A stretch of 64,000 nucleotides of DNA from the NCBI GenBank assembly GCA_049322335.1, contig JBMORL010000094.1:19145-83144 (forward strand), read 5' to 3'. The notes below the pieces were generated by a model. It ran no database searches. It had not been told where the DNA came from and saw nothing but the letters and a program-made list of their open reading frames with translations. Source of the stretch: JBMORL01 sp049322335 (lineage in GTDB: Bacteria; Bacteroidota; Bacteroidia; Flavobacteriales_D; UBA2798). Shown here in pieces: positions 1 to 9,115 of this stretch (its first letter is position 1; every line of letters begins with the position of its first letter). The translations under genes and the position numbers were made by a program.

Positions 1-1105
1 CTTTTTGCTTTTTCTTTTTCAGTATTTCTTTCAGGTAATCATCACCGTTATAAACGGTTAAAATGCCTAAATAATCAAAAGCAAACCGGGCCGATTGGCG
101 AATCATCTGGCGTGCAAAAAATGGTAAAATATAATAACCCTTAACCACGGCAATATCCACCATCGCCATCCAGTAGCCGATTACCGAACGCAGGTAATAG
201 AAAGCTGAAAAAGAGGCTGGGGTTGAAACATACTCATACTGCTGGCCCGGCTTGTTGTCAATAAAATGAATAAGGCCAAGTTCCTTTTGCGTTAGTTCAT
301 TTTTCCACTTCCCGATCTGGTTGGTGTTCACTTTGTTCAGCAACTCGGGAAAAAGAAGGCCCACCACCGGATGTTTCCCGTCACCGTAGTTTTCCCTGGT
401 TTTGAGGTAAAATTCAAGCATCACCGGATGGAATTCAATTCCCAGGAAGTGACAAATTTCCTTCACTTTTATTTCCGGATCATGAACCAGGTCTTCATAC
501 CTGATGGTATAAAATTTACTCCTATCATGTCTTTTTTCGTCCTCTATGTTTTTGTTGTAAATAGCCCAAACCTGTGCCAATGCCCCCACATTTTTTCTCT
601 GAAAATATTTCCGGTTCGAAACAATGGTATCGCGGTAATCCCTTACCAGGTGAATAAATTTTGCATCCGGAAAAACTTCCTTCAGATCATTGATAAACAG
701 ACTATAAACCGGGTTTTTGTCACCGATAATCATCGGCTTCCCCTTGTTGAAAACGGATGCGTGATTGAAGTATACCATTTTACACAATAAACTGAAATCA
801 AGAAGTTTACAGTCGTATTGCAGGATAAACGCTCTTAATTTTTCATACTCCATTTCCCAATATCTTTTAAATTTCACATCACCATACAGGTCGATAATGA
901 AATTTTCTACCAGTGCTGGCGTCCATTGGTTAATGCATTTGTACTTGTTTTTCAGGTGAATAACAAATTTTGATTCAACAGAAACAACGGTATGAGGATG
1001 TGCGTCCAGGATGGTTCTCAGCAGTGTTGTTCCCGAACGGCCCATACCCACCACAAAAAAAATCGGGAGTTTTCTTAATTCTTCAATTTCAGGTGCTTTT
1101 TCCAT
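1..1105 (-). CDS. Sulfotransferase family protein (C-terminus cut by window edge)
   Basis: Likely transfers sulfate from PAPS to an acceptor that the sequence does not reveal. I translated this strand by hand: it starts MEKAPEIEELRKLPIFF and stays open for 368 codons to position 1, so the C-terminus is missing. Residues 20-28 (GMGRSGTTL) form the 5'-phosphosulfate loop typical of the family. A later FIHLVRDYRDTIVSNRKYF stretch matches the 3'-phosphate binding segment with its conserved Arg and Ser. No signal peptide is visible, so it is probably cytosolic. The nearest upstream ATG (1116) is out of frame, which supports the start at 1105. It diverges from the ribosomal operon and no sulfation neighbours are visible. 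Confidence 0.85.
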   Translation of the reverse strand, partial: MEKAPEIEELRKLPIFFVVGMGRSGTTLLRTILDAHPHTVVSVESKFVIHLKNKYKCINQWTPALVENFIIDLYGDVKFKRYWEMEYEKLRAFILQYDCKLLDFSLLCKMVYFNHASVFNKGKPMIIGDKNPVYSLFINDLKEVFPDAKFIHLVRDYRDTIVSNRKYFQRKNVGALAQVWAIYNKNIEDEKRHDRSKFYTIRYEDLVHDPEIKVKEICHFLGIEFHPVMLEFYLKTRENYGDGKHPVVGLLFPELLNKVNTNQIGKWKNELTQKELGLIHFIDNKPGQQYEYVSTPASFSAFYYLRSVIGYWMAMVDIAVVKGYYILPFFARQMIRQSARFAFDYLGILTVYNGDDYLKEILKKKKQK

Positions 1106-1433
1106 ATCCGGGCCATGAAGTTAATCAAAACCGGTTTGCCGGTGTTTTTGTGACGGAAAAAATAAAAAATGGTGGCTTCCGGTGATTTGGATTACAAAGA
1201 AAACCCGAAAAGAAACACTCGTTTTTAGTAAGTGGTGATAACCAGACTTTTGCATGTTGACAGACCCGTCTTCCATACGTTGTTATCAGCCGCTTGTTTC
1301 AACGTTTTCCAAAACCGTTTTTTCTCTCTAAAAAATTATCAACCGTAGTTGTTTAATAAAAATAAACCTCTAAATTTGCAGCCCCATTTTATGGGCTTAA
1401 ACTAAAAAACACAGTAAAAACAAGACTTTTAAG
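1106..1433. other. Intergenic region between sulfotransferase and rpsL
   Basis: This 328-bp stretch separates two divergent genes and I see no coding region in it. The right third holds the rpsL promoter and a short leader. The leader contains a small GCCC/GGGC hairpin at 1381-1396, directly after the predicted transcription start. No tRNA or longer RNA structure stood out in the left part, and no convincing promoter for the sulfotransferase was found. Confidence 0.6.
1349..1378 (+). promoter_or_regulatory. Promoter of the rpsL ribosomal protein operon
   Basis: TTG at 1349-1351 is followed, 19 bases later, by TAAATTTG at 1371-1378. This fits the Bacteroidota housekeeping consensus (TTTG, 19-21 bases, TAnnTTTG) exactly at the -7 box. 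Transcription would start near 1385, giving a leader of about 50 nt before rpsL. Confidence 0.75.
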
Positions 1434-1817
1434 ATGCCTACCATTCAACAATTGGTCCGCAAGGGAAGAAGCTTCAAGCCTTCAAAAAGCAAATCGGCTG
1501 CCCTTAAATCGTGCCCTCAGCGCAGAGGTGTGTGCACCAAGGTGTATACTACCACTCCCAAAAAGCCAAATTCTGCTCTCCGCAAAGTGGCAAAAGTGCG
1601 CCTCACCAACAGTGCTGAAGTAATTGCCTATATCCCCGGTGAAGGACACAATCTCCAGGAACACTCTATCGTGCTGGTGCGTGGTGGCAGGGTAAAAGAT
1701 CTTCCGGGTGTGCGTTATCACATCGTTCGCGGAACCCTTGATACTGCAGGTGTTGAAGGACGTAAGCAACGCAGATCCAAATACGGAGCAAAGAAACCCA
1801 AAGCTAAAAAAGCATAA
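1434..1817 (+). CDS. rpsL: 30S ribosomal protein S12 (uS12)
   Basis: Decoding-centre protein of the small subunit, full length at 127 aa. The conserved loop TTTPKKPNSALRK is present, with Lys44 (Lys43 in E. coli mature numbering), and so is GGRVKDLPGVRYH. Both sites where streptomycin-resistance substitutions usually occur therefore carry the sensitive-type residues. It is the first gene of the long ribosomal operon and lies about 50 nt downstream of a clear promoter. The Lys/Ala-rich tail (KKPKAKKA) is a normal variable end. Confidence 0.98.
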   Translation: MPTIQQLVRKGRSFKPSKSKSAALKSCPQRRGVCTKVYTTTPKKPNSALRKVAKVRLTNSAEVIAYIPGEGHNLQEHSIVLVRGGRVKDLPGVRYHIVRGTLDTAGVEGRKQRRSKYGAKKPKAKKA

Positions 1818-1840
1818 TTAAAAGCAGATAATTATTACCC

Positions 1841-2308
1841 ATGAGACGGACCAAAGCCAAGAAAAAAGAAATCCTTCCGGATCCCAAATACAGAGAGGTT
1901 ATTGTTACCAAATTCGTTAACAACCTCATGTTTGATGGTAAAAAAAGTATTGCTTACAATACTTTTTATGATGCCCTCGATATCGTTGCCAAAAAGACCA
2001 ATGAAAACGGGCTTGATACATGGAAAAAAGCTATCGAAAATGTTACTCCTTCCGTGGAAGTGAAAAGCCGCAGGGTGGGAGGAGCTACTTTCCAGATCCC
2101 TCAACCGGTTCGCGATAGCCGTAAACAGTCTCTGGCAATGAAGTGGCTCATAGGTTATGCCCGCGAGCGCAACGAAAAATCAATGCCCGAAAAACTGGCC
2201 GGAGAAATTATCTCCGCTTCCAAAGAAGAAGGTGCTGCATTTAAAAAGAAAGAAGATACACACAGAATGGCCGAAGCAAACAAAGCCTTCTCTCATTTCA
2301 GATTCTAA
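1841..2308 (+). CDS. rpsG: 30S ribosomal protein S7 (uS7)
   Basis: Primary 16S rRNA binder that nucleates the head of the small subunit and contacts E-site tRNA. The 155-aa product has the usual family length, with the basic N-terminus (MRRTKAKKKEILPDP) and the conserved VEVKSRRVGGATFQIP and KSMPEKLAGEI segments. It starts 23 bp after rpsL and precedes fusA by 17 bp, the classic str-operon order. No Shine-Dalgarno is visible upstream; the spacer is A-rich. Confidence 0.98.
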   Translation: MRRTKAKKKEILPDPKYREVIVTKFVNNLMFDGKKSIAYNTFYDALDIVAKKTNENGLDTWKKAIENVTPSVEVKSRRVGGATFQIPQPVRDSRKQSLAMKWLIGYARERNEKSMPEKLAGEIISASKEEGAAFKKKEDTHRMAEANKAFSHFRF

Positions 2309-2325
2309 ACAGGAGAAAATAAGTC

Positions 2326-4446
2326 ATGTCAAAAGACCTAACATACACAAGAAATATCGGAATCGCTGCTCATATCGATGCTGGAAAAACAACTACCACC
2401 GAGCGCATCCTTTATTATACAGGGGTAAATCACAAGATTGGTGAAGTACACGATGGAGCCACTACAATGGACTGGATGGAACAGGAGCGCGAACGTGGCA
2501 TCACTATCACTTCTGCCGCTACTACCTGTTTCTGGAATTATCGTAACAATCAATATAAAGTAAACATAATCGATACCCCGGGACACGTTGACTTTACCGT
2601 TGAGGTAAACCGTTCACTGCGTATCCTTGATGGACTTGTATTTCTCTTCTCTGCTGTAGATGGTGTTGAACCTCAATCAGAAACCAACTGGCGCCTGGCG
2701 GATAACTATAATGTTACCCGTATGGGCTTTGTAAATAAAATGGACCGTTCCGGTGCCGATTTCCTTATGGTGGTAAAACAGGTAAAGGAAATGCTTGGTG
2801 GTAACCCGCTTCCGCTTCAATTACCAATTGGTGCCGAAGACTCTTTTAAAGGAGTAGTTGACCTGATAAATAACCGCGGAATTGTTTGGAATGAACACGA
2901 TATGGGCATGACCTATGAAGTGGTTCCTATTCCCGATGATATGAAGGAAGAGGCTAAAGAATGGAGAGAAAAACTCCTTGAAGCCTGTGCCGAATTTGAT
3001 GAGAGCTTAATGGAAAAGTATTTTGAAGATGCTAATTCCATAACAGAAGATGAAATTCTCGCTGCCCTTCGCCAGGCTTGCGTGAATAACAAAGTGGTAC
3101 CCATGCTTTGTGGTTCCGCTTTCAAAAATAAAGGTGTTCAAACTATGCTCGACCTGGTAATGGCTCTTCTGCCAAGTCCGCTGGATAAAAAGAGTATTGT
3201 AGGTACAAACCCTGATACCGGTGAAGAGGTTTCACGTAAACCCGATGCAAAAGAACCTTTTACAGCCCTCGCATTTAAAATTGCAACCGACCCGTTTGTA
3301 GGACGCTTGTGTTTCTTCCGCGCTTATTCAGGAAGACTTGATGCAGGCTCATATGTATTGAATACCCGTAGTGGAAATAAAGAAAGAATTTCCCGCATTT
3401 TCCAGATGCACGCCAACAAACAAAATGCTATTGAATACATCGAAGCAGGTGATATTGGTGCCGCAGTTGGATTTAAAGATATCAAAACCGGAGATACGCT
3501 TTGCGATGAAAAACATCCTATCGTACTCGAAGCCATGAAATTCCCCGAGCCGGTAATAGGCCTTGCGATCGAACCCAAAACCCAGGGAGACCTGGACAAA
3601 CTCGGAACAGGTTTATCTAAACTGGCCGAAGAAGATCCCACTTTCCGTGTGAGAACAGATGAAGAAACCGGCCAGACCATTATTAGTGGAATGGGTGAGC
3701 TTCACCTGGAGATTATTGTTGATCGCCTCAGACGCGAATTTAAAGTAGAAGTAAACCAGGGTGCTCCCCAGGTGGCGTATAAAGAAACAATCAAAGGAAC
3801 CGTTTCTCACCGCGAAGTGTATAAAAAACAAACCGGTGGCCGCGGTAAATTTGCTGATATTCAATTCACCATTTCTCCGGCCGATGCTGATTTTGTTATT
3901 GATAACAAAAACCAGGGTCTGCAATTCGTAAATGAAATTAAAGGTGGTAATATCCCCCGTGAATTTATTCCTGCCGTTGAAAAAGGATTCCGTGCCGCTA
4001 TGGTAAATGGTGTACTGGCCGGATATAATATGGATAAAATGAAAGTGGTTCTTACCGATGGTTCTTACCACAACGTTGACTCCGATTCACTCTCTTTCGA
4101 ACTTTGTGCCAAACTCGCTTACCGCGAATGTTTGCCTAAAGCCAGCCCCGTTATCCTCGAGCCCATCATGAAACTTGAAGTGATTACTCCCGAAGAAAAT
4201 ATGGGTGATGTAGTAGGCGACCTTAACCGCAGAAGAGGACAGGTAGAAGGAATGGATGACCGTGCAGGTGCAAAAGTGATTAAAGCAAAAGTTCCTCTTT
4301 CTGAAATGTTCGGATATGTAACACAGTTGCGTACCATCACTTCCGGAAGAGCAACATCAACAATGGAATTCGATCACTATGCAGAAGCACCCAGAAATAT
4401 CGCTGATGAAGTGATCGCCAAAGCAAAAGGAAAAGTAACAGCATAA
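2326..4446 (+). CDS. fusA: Translation elongation factor G
   Basis: GTPase that drives tRNA-mRNA translocation on the ribosome and, with RRF, recycling. The product is 706 aa. The G domain is intact: AHIDAGKTTTTER (G1) near residue 16, RGITITSAAT (G2), DTPGHVDFT (G3), NKMDRSGAD (G4) and CGSAF (G5). Domains II-V follow, and the protein ends in AKAKGKVTA. The upstream spacer contains AGGAGA about 10 nt before the ATG, a partial Shine-Dalgarno. tuf does not follow; rpsJ begins 14 bp downstream, so the str and S10 blocks are fused. Bacteroidota often carry a second EF-G paralogue elsewhere; the position here marks this copy as the canonical one. Confidence 0.98.
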   Translation: MSKDLTYTRNIGIAAHIDAGKTTTTERILYYTGVNHKIGEVHDGATTMDWMEQERERGITITSAATTCFWNYRNNQYKVNIIDTPGHVDFTVEVNRSLRILDGLVFLFSAVDGVEPQSETNWRLADNYNVTRMGFVNKMDRSGADFLMVVKQVKEMLGGNPLPLQLPIGAEDSFKGVVDLINNRGIVWNEHDMGMTYEVVPIPDDMKEEAKEWREKLLEACAEFDESLMEKYFEDANSITEDEILAALRQACVNNKVVPMLCGSAFKNKGVQTMLDLVMALLPSPLDKKSIVGTNPDTGEEVSRKPDAKEPFTALAFKIATDPFVGRLCFFRAYSGRLDAGSYVLNTRSGNKERISRIFQMHANKQNAIEYIEAGDIGAAVGFKDIKTGDTLCDEKHPIVLEAMKFPEPVIGLAIEPKTQGDLDKLGTGLSKLAEEDPTFRVRTDEETGQTIISGMGELHLEIIVDRLRREFKVEVNQGAPQVAYKETIKGTVSHREVYKKQTGGRGKFADIQFTISPADADFVIDNKNQGLQFVNEIKGGNIPREFIPAVEKGFRAAMVNGVLAGYNMDKMKVVLTDGSYHNVDSDSLSFELCAKLAYRECLPKASPVILEPIMKLEVITPEENMGDVVGDLNRRRGQVEGMDDRAGAKVIKAKVPLSEMFGYVTQLRTITSGRATSTMEFDHYAEAPRNIADEVIAKAKGKVTA

Positions 4447-4460
4447 ATAATAATTGGTAA

Positions 4461-4766
4461 ATGAGCCAGAGAATCAGAATTAAACTAAAGTCATACGATC
4501 ATAACCTCGTTGATAAATCAGCAGAGAAGATCGTGAAGACTGTAAAAGCTACCGGTGCAGTAGTAAGCGGGCCTATTCCCCTTCCTACACACAAAAGAAT
4601 TTTTACAGTGCTTCGTTCGCCTCACGTAAACAAAAAAGCACGTGAGCAATTCCAGTTGTGCTCATACAAGCGCCTGATGGATATCTACAGCTCCTCAGCA
4701 AAAACCGTAGATGCACTCATGCGTTTGGAGTTACCCAGCGGTGTGGAAGTAGAAATTAAAGTCTAG
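4461..4766 (+). CDS. rpsJ: 30S ribosomal protein S10 (uS10, NusE)
   Basis: Small-subunit head protein that, as NusE, also pairs with NusB in antitermination and bridges to NusG. The 101-aa product has the usual length. It keeps IRIKLKSYDHNLVD at the N-terminus, the GPIPLPTHKRIFTVLRSPHVNKKAREQF loop region and the C-terminal LPSGVEVEIKV. It would normally open the S10 operon, but here it follows fusA closely with no visible promoter, so it is probably co-transcribed from the rpsL promoter. Confidence 0.98.
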   Translation: MSQRIRIKLKSYDHNLVDKSAEKIVKTVKATGAVVSGPIPLPTHKRIFTVLRSPHVNKKAREQFQLCSYKRLMDIYSSSAKTVDALMRLELPSGVEVEIKV

Positions 4767-4789
4767 TTAAACAATAAATAAATAATAAA

Positions 4790-5410
4790 ATGCCTGGATT
4801 TATAGGTAAGAAAATTGGAATGACCAGTGTCTTCAGTGCCGAGGGTAAAAACATACCATGCACATTAATTGAAGCCGGTCCTTGCGTGGTTACGCAAGTG
4901 AAATCCCCCGAAACAGACGGGTATTCTGCCGTGCAATTGGCTTTCGGTGAGCGAAAAGAAAAAAATGTTTCTGCCGCCATGAAAGGAAAATTCGCAAAAG
5001 CCAACACTGCTCCCAAATGGAAACTGGTTGAATTCAAAGGATTCGAACAGGAGCTGAAAATGGGTGATGTTTTGTTGGTAGATGCTGTAGTCTCAGAAGG
5101 TGAATACGTAGATGTTCGCGGTGTGTCAAAAGGTAAAGGATTCCAGGGTGTGGTAAAACGCCATGGTTTCGGTGGAGTAGGTGGACAAACACACGGACAA
5201 CATAACCGCCTCCGCGCTCCCGGTTCAATGGGTGCCTGCTCTTTCCCATCACGTGTTTTCAAAGGAAAACGCCTGGGCGGAAGAATGGGTGGAAACAATG
5301 TAAAAATGCAAAACCTTGAAGTACTGAAAGTACTCGCAGATAAAAATCTCCTCGTAGTAAAAGGATCCGTTCCCGGGGCAAAAGGTTCATTCGTAATTAT
5401 TCAGAAGTAA
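4790..5410 (+). CDS. rplC: 50S ribosomal protein L3 (uL3)
   Basis: Early 23S rRNA binder whose long internal loop reaches towards the peptidyl-transferase centre. The product is 206 aa. It starts MPGFIGKKIGMTSVF, and the loop HGFGGVGGQTHGQHNRLRAP carries the Gln region that PrmB-type enzymes methylate in other bacteria; methylation here is not shown by the sequence. The stop codon shares one base with the rplD start (TAATG), which suggests translational coupling. Confidence 0.98.
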   Translation: MPGFIGKKIGMTSVFSAEGKNIPCTLIEAGPCVVTQVKSPETDGYSAVQLAFGERKEKNVSAAMKGKFAKANTAPKWKLVEFKGFEQELKMGDVLLVDAVVSEGEYVDVRGVSKGKGFQGVVKRHGFGGVGGQTHGQHNRLRAPGSMGACSFPSRVFKGKRLGGRMGGNNVKMQNLEVLKVLADKNLLVVKGSVPGAKGSFVIIQK

Positions 5411-6042
5411 TGGCCATGGAATTAGAAATAATAAATACAAAAGGAAAGAAAACTTCAAAGAAGGTTTCTCTCAATGATTCGGTTTTCGGAATCGAACCTA
5501 ACGATCACGCCATTTACCTGGACGTAAAACTGCACCTGGCCAACAAACGCCAGGGAACAGCTAAAACCAAACAAAGGGCAGAAGTAGAATATTCTACCAA
5601 AAAAATTAAAAGACAAAAAGGAACCGGTGGAGCCCGCGCAGGAAGTATCAAATCACCTCTTTTTAAACAAGGTGGAAATGTGTTCGGTCCCCAGCCACGC
5701 GACTATTCTTTTAAACTGAATAAAAAACTCAGAAAGTTAGCCCGCAAATCCGCTCTTGCCTATAAAGCAAAAGAAAACAATATCACTGTCCTCGAAAATT
5801 TCTCTTTTGATAAACCTAAAACAAAAGAATTCCAGGATATCCTCAAAAACCTCGAACTGGCCAACAAAAAAACCCTGATGATACTTCCCGAAGAAAATAA
5901 AAATATTTATCTCTCTTCACGTAACATCGGAAAAACAAAAGTGGTGAAAGCCTCTGATATCAATACCTATGATATTATGAATGCTACTCAGCTGGTACTG
6001 CTCGAAGGTTCCGTTCAAAAAATTGAAACCATATTTAAATAA
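5410..6042 (+). CDS. rplD: 50S ribosomal protein L4 (uL4)
   Basis: Lines the peptide exit tunnel. In gammaproteobacteria it also represses its own operon; no matching leader was recognised here. The 210-aa product includes the extended tunnel loop KQKGTGGARAGSIKSP and FGPQPRDYSFKLNKKLRK. The start is slightly ambiguous: ATG at 5410 overlaps the rplC stop, while ATG at 5416 (MELEIINT) looks equally natural, so the first two residues (MA) may not be translated. Confidence 0.97.
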   Translation: MAMELEIINTKGKKTSKKVSLNDSVFGIEPNDHAIYLDVKLHLANKRQGTAKTKQRAEVEYSTKKIKRQKGTGGARAGSIKSPLFKQGGNVFGPQPRDYSFKLNKKLRKLARKSALAYKAKENNITVLENFSFDKPKTKEFQDILKNLELANKKTLMILPEENKNIYLSSRNIGKTKVVKASDINTYDIMNATQLVLLEGSVQKIETIFK

Positions 6043-6048
6043 ACGGCT

Positions 6049-6345
6049 ATGAGCAAAGTATTGATAAAACCGATGATTACCGAAAAAGCCACGTCTCTTA
6101 CAGATAAACTGGGACGCTATGGTTTCATCGTTGACCGTAAGGCCAATAAAGTTGAAATTAAAAACGCAGTAGAAAAAAACTATAACGTGAAAGTGGTTAA
6201 CGTAAATACCATCACCACCGGTGGAGGAAAAGGAGTTACCAAATACACCAATAAAGGAGTTGTCACTGCCAATAAACCGATCGTAAAAAAAGCTTTCGTA
6301 ACACTCGCACAGGGTGATGTGATTGACCTTTACGGAAATATCTAA
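6049..6345 (+). CDS. rplW: 50S ribosomal protein L23 (uL23)
   Basis: Protein at the tunnel exit that provides the docking site for trigger factor and SRP. The product is 98 aa. It opens MSKVLIKPMITEKAT, the hallmark of the family, and contains RYGFIVDRKANKVEIKNAVE. The region GGGKGVTKYTNKGV is the short tunnel loop. It lies 6 bp after rplD and 5 bp before rplB, within the tight S10 gene order. Confidence 0.97.
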   Translation: MSKVLIKPMITEKATSLTDKLGRYGFIVDRKANKVEIKNAVEKNYNVKVVNVNTITTGGGKGVTKYTNKGVVTANKPIVKKAFVTLAQGDVIDLYGNI

Positions 6346-6350
6346 AAGAA

Positions 6351-7175
6351 ATGGGATTAAGAAAATTACAACCAGTAACACCGGGTACGCGTCACAAAGT
6401 GACTGCGAACTTTGATGATATTACCACATCGAAGCCTGAAAAAAGCCTCCTCGTTCCCAAAAAGAGATCGGGTGGAAGAAACGGCTCCGGCAAAATGACC
6501 ATGCGTTATGTTGGTGGCGGACATAAACAAAAATACCGCATCATCGATTTCAAAAGAAATAAACATAACGTGGATGGCACTGTAGCTACCATTGAGTACG
6601 ATCCCAATCGTTCCGCAAGAATTGCTTTGGTGAAATATGCTGACGGAGAAAAACGTTATATCCTTGCACCGCAGGGAATGAAAGTTGGCCAGGTGATCAA
6701 ATCAGGCGCAGGAATTGCTCCTGAAATCGGTAACGCACTTTTCCTCTCAGAAATTCCTCTCGGAACCATCATTCACAATATCGAAGTTTATCCCGGTAAG
6801 GGTGGAATGCTGGCCCGCAGTGCCGGATCTTACGCGCAATTGAATGCCCGTGATGGAAAATATGCTATCATCAAAATGCCTTCAGGTGAAACTCGTATGA
6901 TTCTCGCCACCTGTCTGGCTACAATTGGTGCCGTTTCCAACTCAGAACATAACCTTGTTCGTTCGGGTAAAGCCGGGCGTTCACGCTGGTTGGGACGCAG
7001 GCCCCGCAATCGCGGTGTGGCTATGAACCCTGTTGATCATCCAATGGGTGGTGGTGAAGGACGCGCCTCAGGTGGACACCCGCGTTCACGCAAAGGTTTG
7101 CCGGCCAAAGGGTATAAAACACGTACTCCTAAAAAGGCTTCCAATAAATTCATTATCGAAAGAAGAAAAAAATAA
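6351..7175 (+). CDS. rplB: 50S ribosomal protein L2 (uL2)
   Basis: Universal large-subunit protein needed for subunit joining and the peptidyl-transferase centre. The product is 274 aa. The C-terminal NPVDHPMGGGEGR motif retains the key His (His229 of E. coli); the residue two positions later is Met where many bacteria have His. The basic tail KGLPAKGYKTRTPKKASNKF is typical. It follows rplW by 5 bp and sits 21 bp before rpsS. Confidence 0.98.
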   Translation: MGLRKLQPVTPGTRHKVTANFDDITTSKPEKSLLVPKKRSGGRNGSGKMTMRYVGGGHKQKYRIIDFKRNKHNVDGTVATIEYDPNRSARIALVKYADGEKRYILAPQGMKVGQVIKSGAGIAPEIGNALFLSEIPLGTIIHNIEVYPGKGGMLARSAGSYAQLNARDGKYAIIKMPSGETRMILATCLATIGAVSNSEHNLVRSGKAGRSRWLGRRPRNRGVAMNPVDHPMGGGEGRASGGHPRSRKGLPAKGYKTRTPKKASNKFIIERRKK

Positions 7176-7196
7176 TTAACTGCTGAATAGAATACT

Positions 7197-7487
7197 ATGA
7201 GTCGTTCACTTAAAAAACCACCGTTTGTCCACTATAAACTCACCAAAAGAGTTCATGATGCTATGGCGTCCGGTAAAAAGAATGTGATCAAAACCTGGTC
7301 GCGCGGATCTACCATCACTCCCGAGTTTGTAGGTTTTACTTTCGCTGTTCATAACGGAAATAAATTTATTCCCGTGTATGTTACCGAAAACATGGTAGGA
7401 CATAAACTGGGAGAGTTTGCCTCTACCCGTACGTTCAGAGGACACTCCGGAAACAAAAAAGATGTAGCCACACCGGCCGCCAAATAA
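7197..7487 (+). CDS. rpsS: 30S ribosomal protein S19 (uS19)
   Basis: Head protein that pairs with S13 and contacts A-site tRNA. The product is 96 aa. Conserved pieces are MSRSLKKPPFVHYKL, IKTWSRGSTITPEFVG and MVGHKLGEFASTRTFRGH. The spacing to rplV is 14 bp. Nothing departs from the normal family pattern. Confidence 0.98.
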   Translation: MSRSLKKPPFVHYKLTKRVHDAMASGKKNVIKTWSRGSTITPEFVGFTFAVHNGNKFIPVYVTENMVGHKLGEFASTRTFRGHSGNKKDVATPAAK

Positions 7488-7501
7488 TAATTGATTAAGT
7501 C

Positions 7502-7894
7502 ATGGGTGCAAGAAAAAAAATAAGCGCAGAAAAAATAAAGGAAGCCAACAAAACAAAAGGTTTTGCAAAACTGGTGGATTGTCCTACCTCTCCCCGTAAA
7601 ATGAGACTGGTAGCCGATATCATCCGCGGTGTGGATGTGCTCAAAGCATTACACGTTTTACAACACCACCCACAGCACGCTTCACGCAATTTGGAAAAAG
7701 TTTTGCGTTCGGCCATTGCCAACTGGGAAACAAAAAATGAAGGAAAAAGTACCGAATCACTTTTTGTGAAAGAAGTATATGTAGATAGCGCACGTTCTAT
7801 TAAACGCCTCCGCCCCGCCCCGCAGGGAAGAGCTTACCGCGTTAGAAAACGTTCCAATCACGTTACACTGGTAGTTGATTCTAAAAATAATTAA
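7502..7894 (+). CDS. rplV: 50S ribosomal protein L22 (uL22)
   Basis: Exit-tunnel protein whose beta-hairpin helps form the constriction where macrolides and stalling peptides act. The product is 130 aa. CPTSPRKMRLVADIIRG opens the globular core, and the hairpin tip lies in RLRPAPQGRAYRVRKRSNH. The N-terminus carries about 20 extra basic residues (MGARKKISAEKIKEANKTKG) compared with short homologues, a plausible lineage feature rather than a wrong start, because the frame begins only 14 bp after rpsS. Confidence 0.97.
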   Translation: MGARKKISAEKIKEANKTKGFAKLVDCPTSPRKMRLVADIIRGVDVLKALHVLQHHPQHASRNLEKVLRSAIANWETKNEGKSTESLFVKEVYVDSARSIKRLRPAPQGRAYRVRKRSNHVTLVVDSKNN

Positions 7895-7907
7895 TAAAGA
7901 AAAGTAA

Positions 7908-8651
7908 ATGGGACAAAAAGTAAACCCAATTGGTAATCGTTTAGGTTTCATCCGCGGATGGGACTCCAACTGGTATGGCGGAAAACGTTATGCCGATAAA
8001 ATTGTGGAAGATGAAAAAATCCGCAAATACCTGATGGAGCGCCTTCGTAAAGCCAGCATTTCCAAAATTGTAATTGAGCGCACACTTAAACTCGTTACAG
8101 TTACCATCAATACTGCCCGCCCCGGAGTTATTATCGGAAAAGGTGGACAGGAAGTGGATAAACTGAAGGAAGAGTTGAAAAAACTTACCAAAAAAGAAAT
8201 TCAGATCAATATTTTTGAAGTAAAACGCCCTGAAGTAGATGCCCGTCTCGTTGCAGATGGTATCGCAAGGCAGCTCGAAGCCCGTATCTCTTACCGCAGA
8301 GCTATTAAAATGTCAATTGCCAGCGCTATTCGTATGGGTGCAGAAGGAATTAAAATTACAATTTCAGGACGACTGAACGGAGCTGAGATTGCACGTACAG
8401 AAACTTTTATGGAAGGACGTGTTCCTCTTCACACTCTTCGTGCTGATATTGATTATGCAGTTGGCGAAGCACTAACTACCTACGGATTGCTGGGAGTAAA
8501 AGTGTGGATCTGCAAAGGAGAAGTTTACGGAAAACGCGACCTGTCTCCCAATATCGGAATGACCAAACCCCTGGGTGGAAACTCACAGGGTGGCGGAGAT
8601 GCCCGTCAGCCAAAACATGGTGGTGGAAAACCCAGAAGAAAAAAGAAATAA
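7908..8651 (+). CDS. rpsC: 30S ribosomal protein S3 (uS3)
   Basis: mRNA-entry-channel protein with an RNA-unwinding role. The product is 247 aa. The N-terminal MGQKVNPIGNRLGFIRGWDS is characteristic. The type II KH domain shows its GxxG loop as GVIIGKGGQEVDKL, and the C-terminal domain includes RAIKMSIASAIRMGAEGIKI. The tail is Gly/Lys-rich (GNSQGGGDARQPKHGGG), disordered and variable in the family. Confidence 0.98.
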   Translation: MGQKVNPIGNRLGFIRGWDSNWYGGKRYADKIVEDEKIRKYLMERLRKASISKIVIERTLKLVTVTINTARPGVIIGKGGQEVDKLKEELKKLTKKEIQINIFEVKRPEVDARLVADGIARQLEARISYRRAIKMSIASAIRMGAEGIKITISGRLNGAEIARTETFMEGRVPLHTLRADIDYAVGEALTTYGLLGVKVWICKGEVYGKRDLSPNIGMTKPLGGNSQGGGDARQPKHGGGKPRRKKK

Positions 8652-8668
8652 ATAATTTATCATAAATT

Positions 8669-9100
8669 ATGTTACAGCCTAAACGCACAAAATACAGAAA
8701 AACACAGAAGGGAAAAGGTACACTGGGTGGAAACGCTAAACGTGGAAGCACTATCGCTTTCGGATCGTTTGCCCTCAAATCGTTAGACGGAGCCCTGATG
8801 ACTTCACGCCAGATCGAAGCAGCACGTGTGGCACTCACCCGTTTTATGAAACGTGAAGGAAAAGTGTGGATCAGAATTTTTCCCGATAAACCTATCACCA
8901 AAAAACCTCTTGAGGTTCGTATGGGTAAAGGTAAAGGTGCAGTAGAACATTATGCTGCCGTTATCAAACCCGGAAGAATTCTTTTCGAAGCAGATGGTGT
9001 AAGTGTTGAAACGGCAAGGGAAGCGCTGCGCCTGGCTGCTCAAAAATTACCGGTACGTACAAAATTTATCGTTCGCAACGATTACGAAGGAGCGAAATAA
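8669..9100 (+). CDS. rplP: 50S ribosomal protein L16 (uL16)
   Basis: Sits between the peptidyl-transferase centre and the A-site tRNA elbow. The product is 143 aa, starting MLQPKRTKYRKTQKGK. It contains LEVRMGKGKGAVEHY, where the Arg is the position hydroxylated by YcfD in E. coli (no evidence for that modification here). It follows rpsC by 17 bp and precedes rpmC by 15 bp. Confidence 0.98.
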   Translation: MLQPKRTKYRKTQKGKGTLGGNAKRGSTIAFGSFALKSLDGALMTSRQIEAARVALTRFMKREGKVWIRIFPDKPITKKPLEVRMGKGKGAVEHYAAVIKPGRILFEADGVSVETAREALRLAAQKLPVRTKFIVRNDYEGAK

Positions 9101-9115
9101 AAGAATAACAGCAGT

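Noticed and set aside
371..1185. Several plus-strand open frames over the left edge
   Set aside because: They are antisense to a sulfotransferase with clear PAPS-binding motifs and have no recognisable domains.
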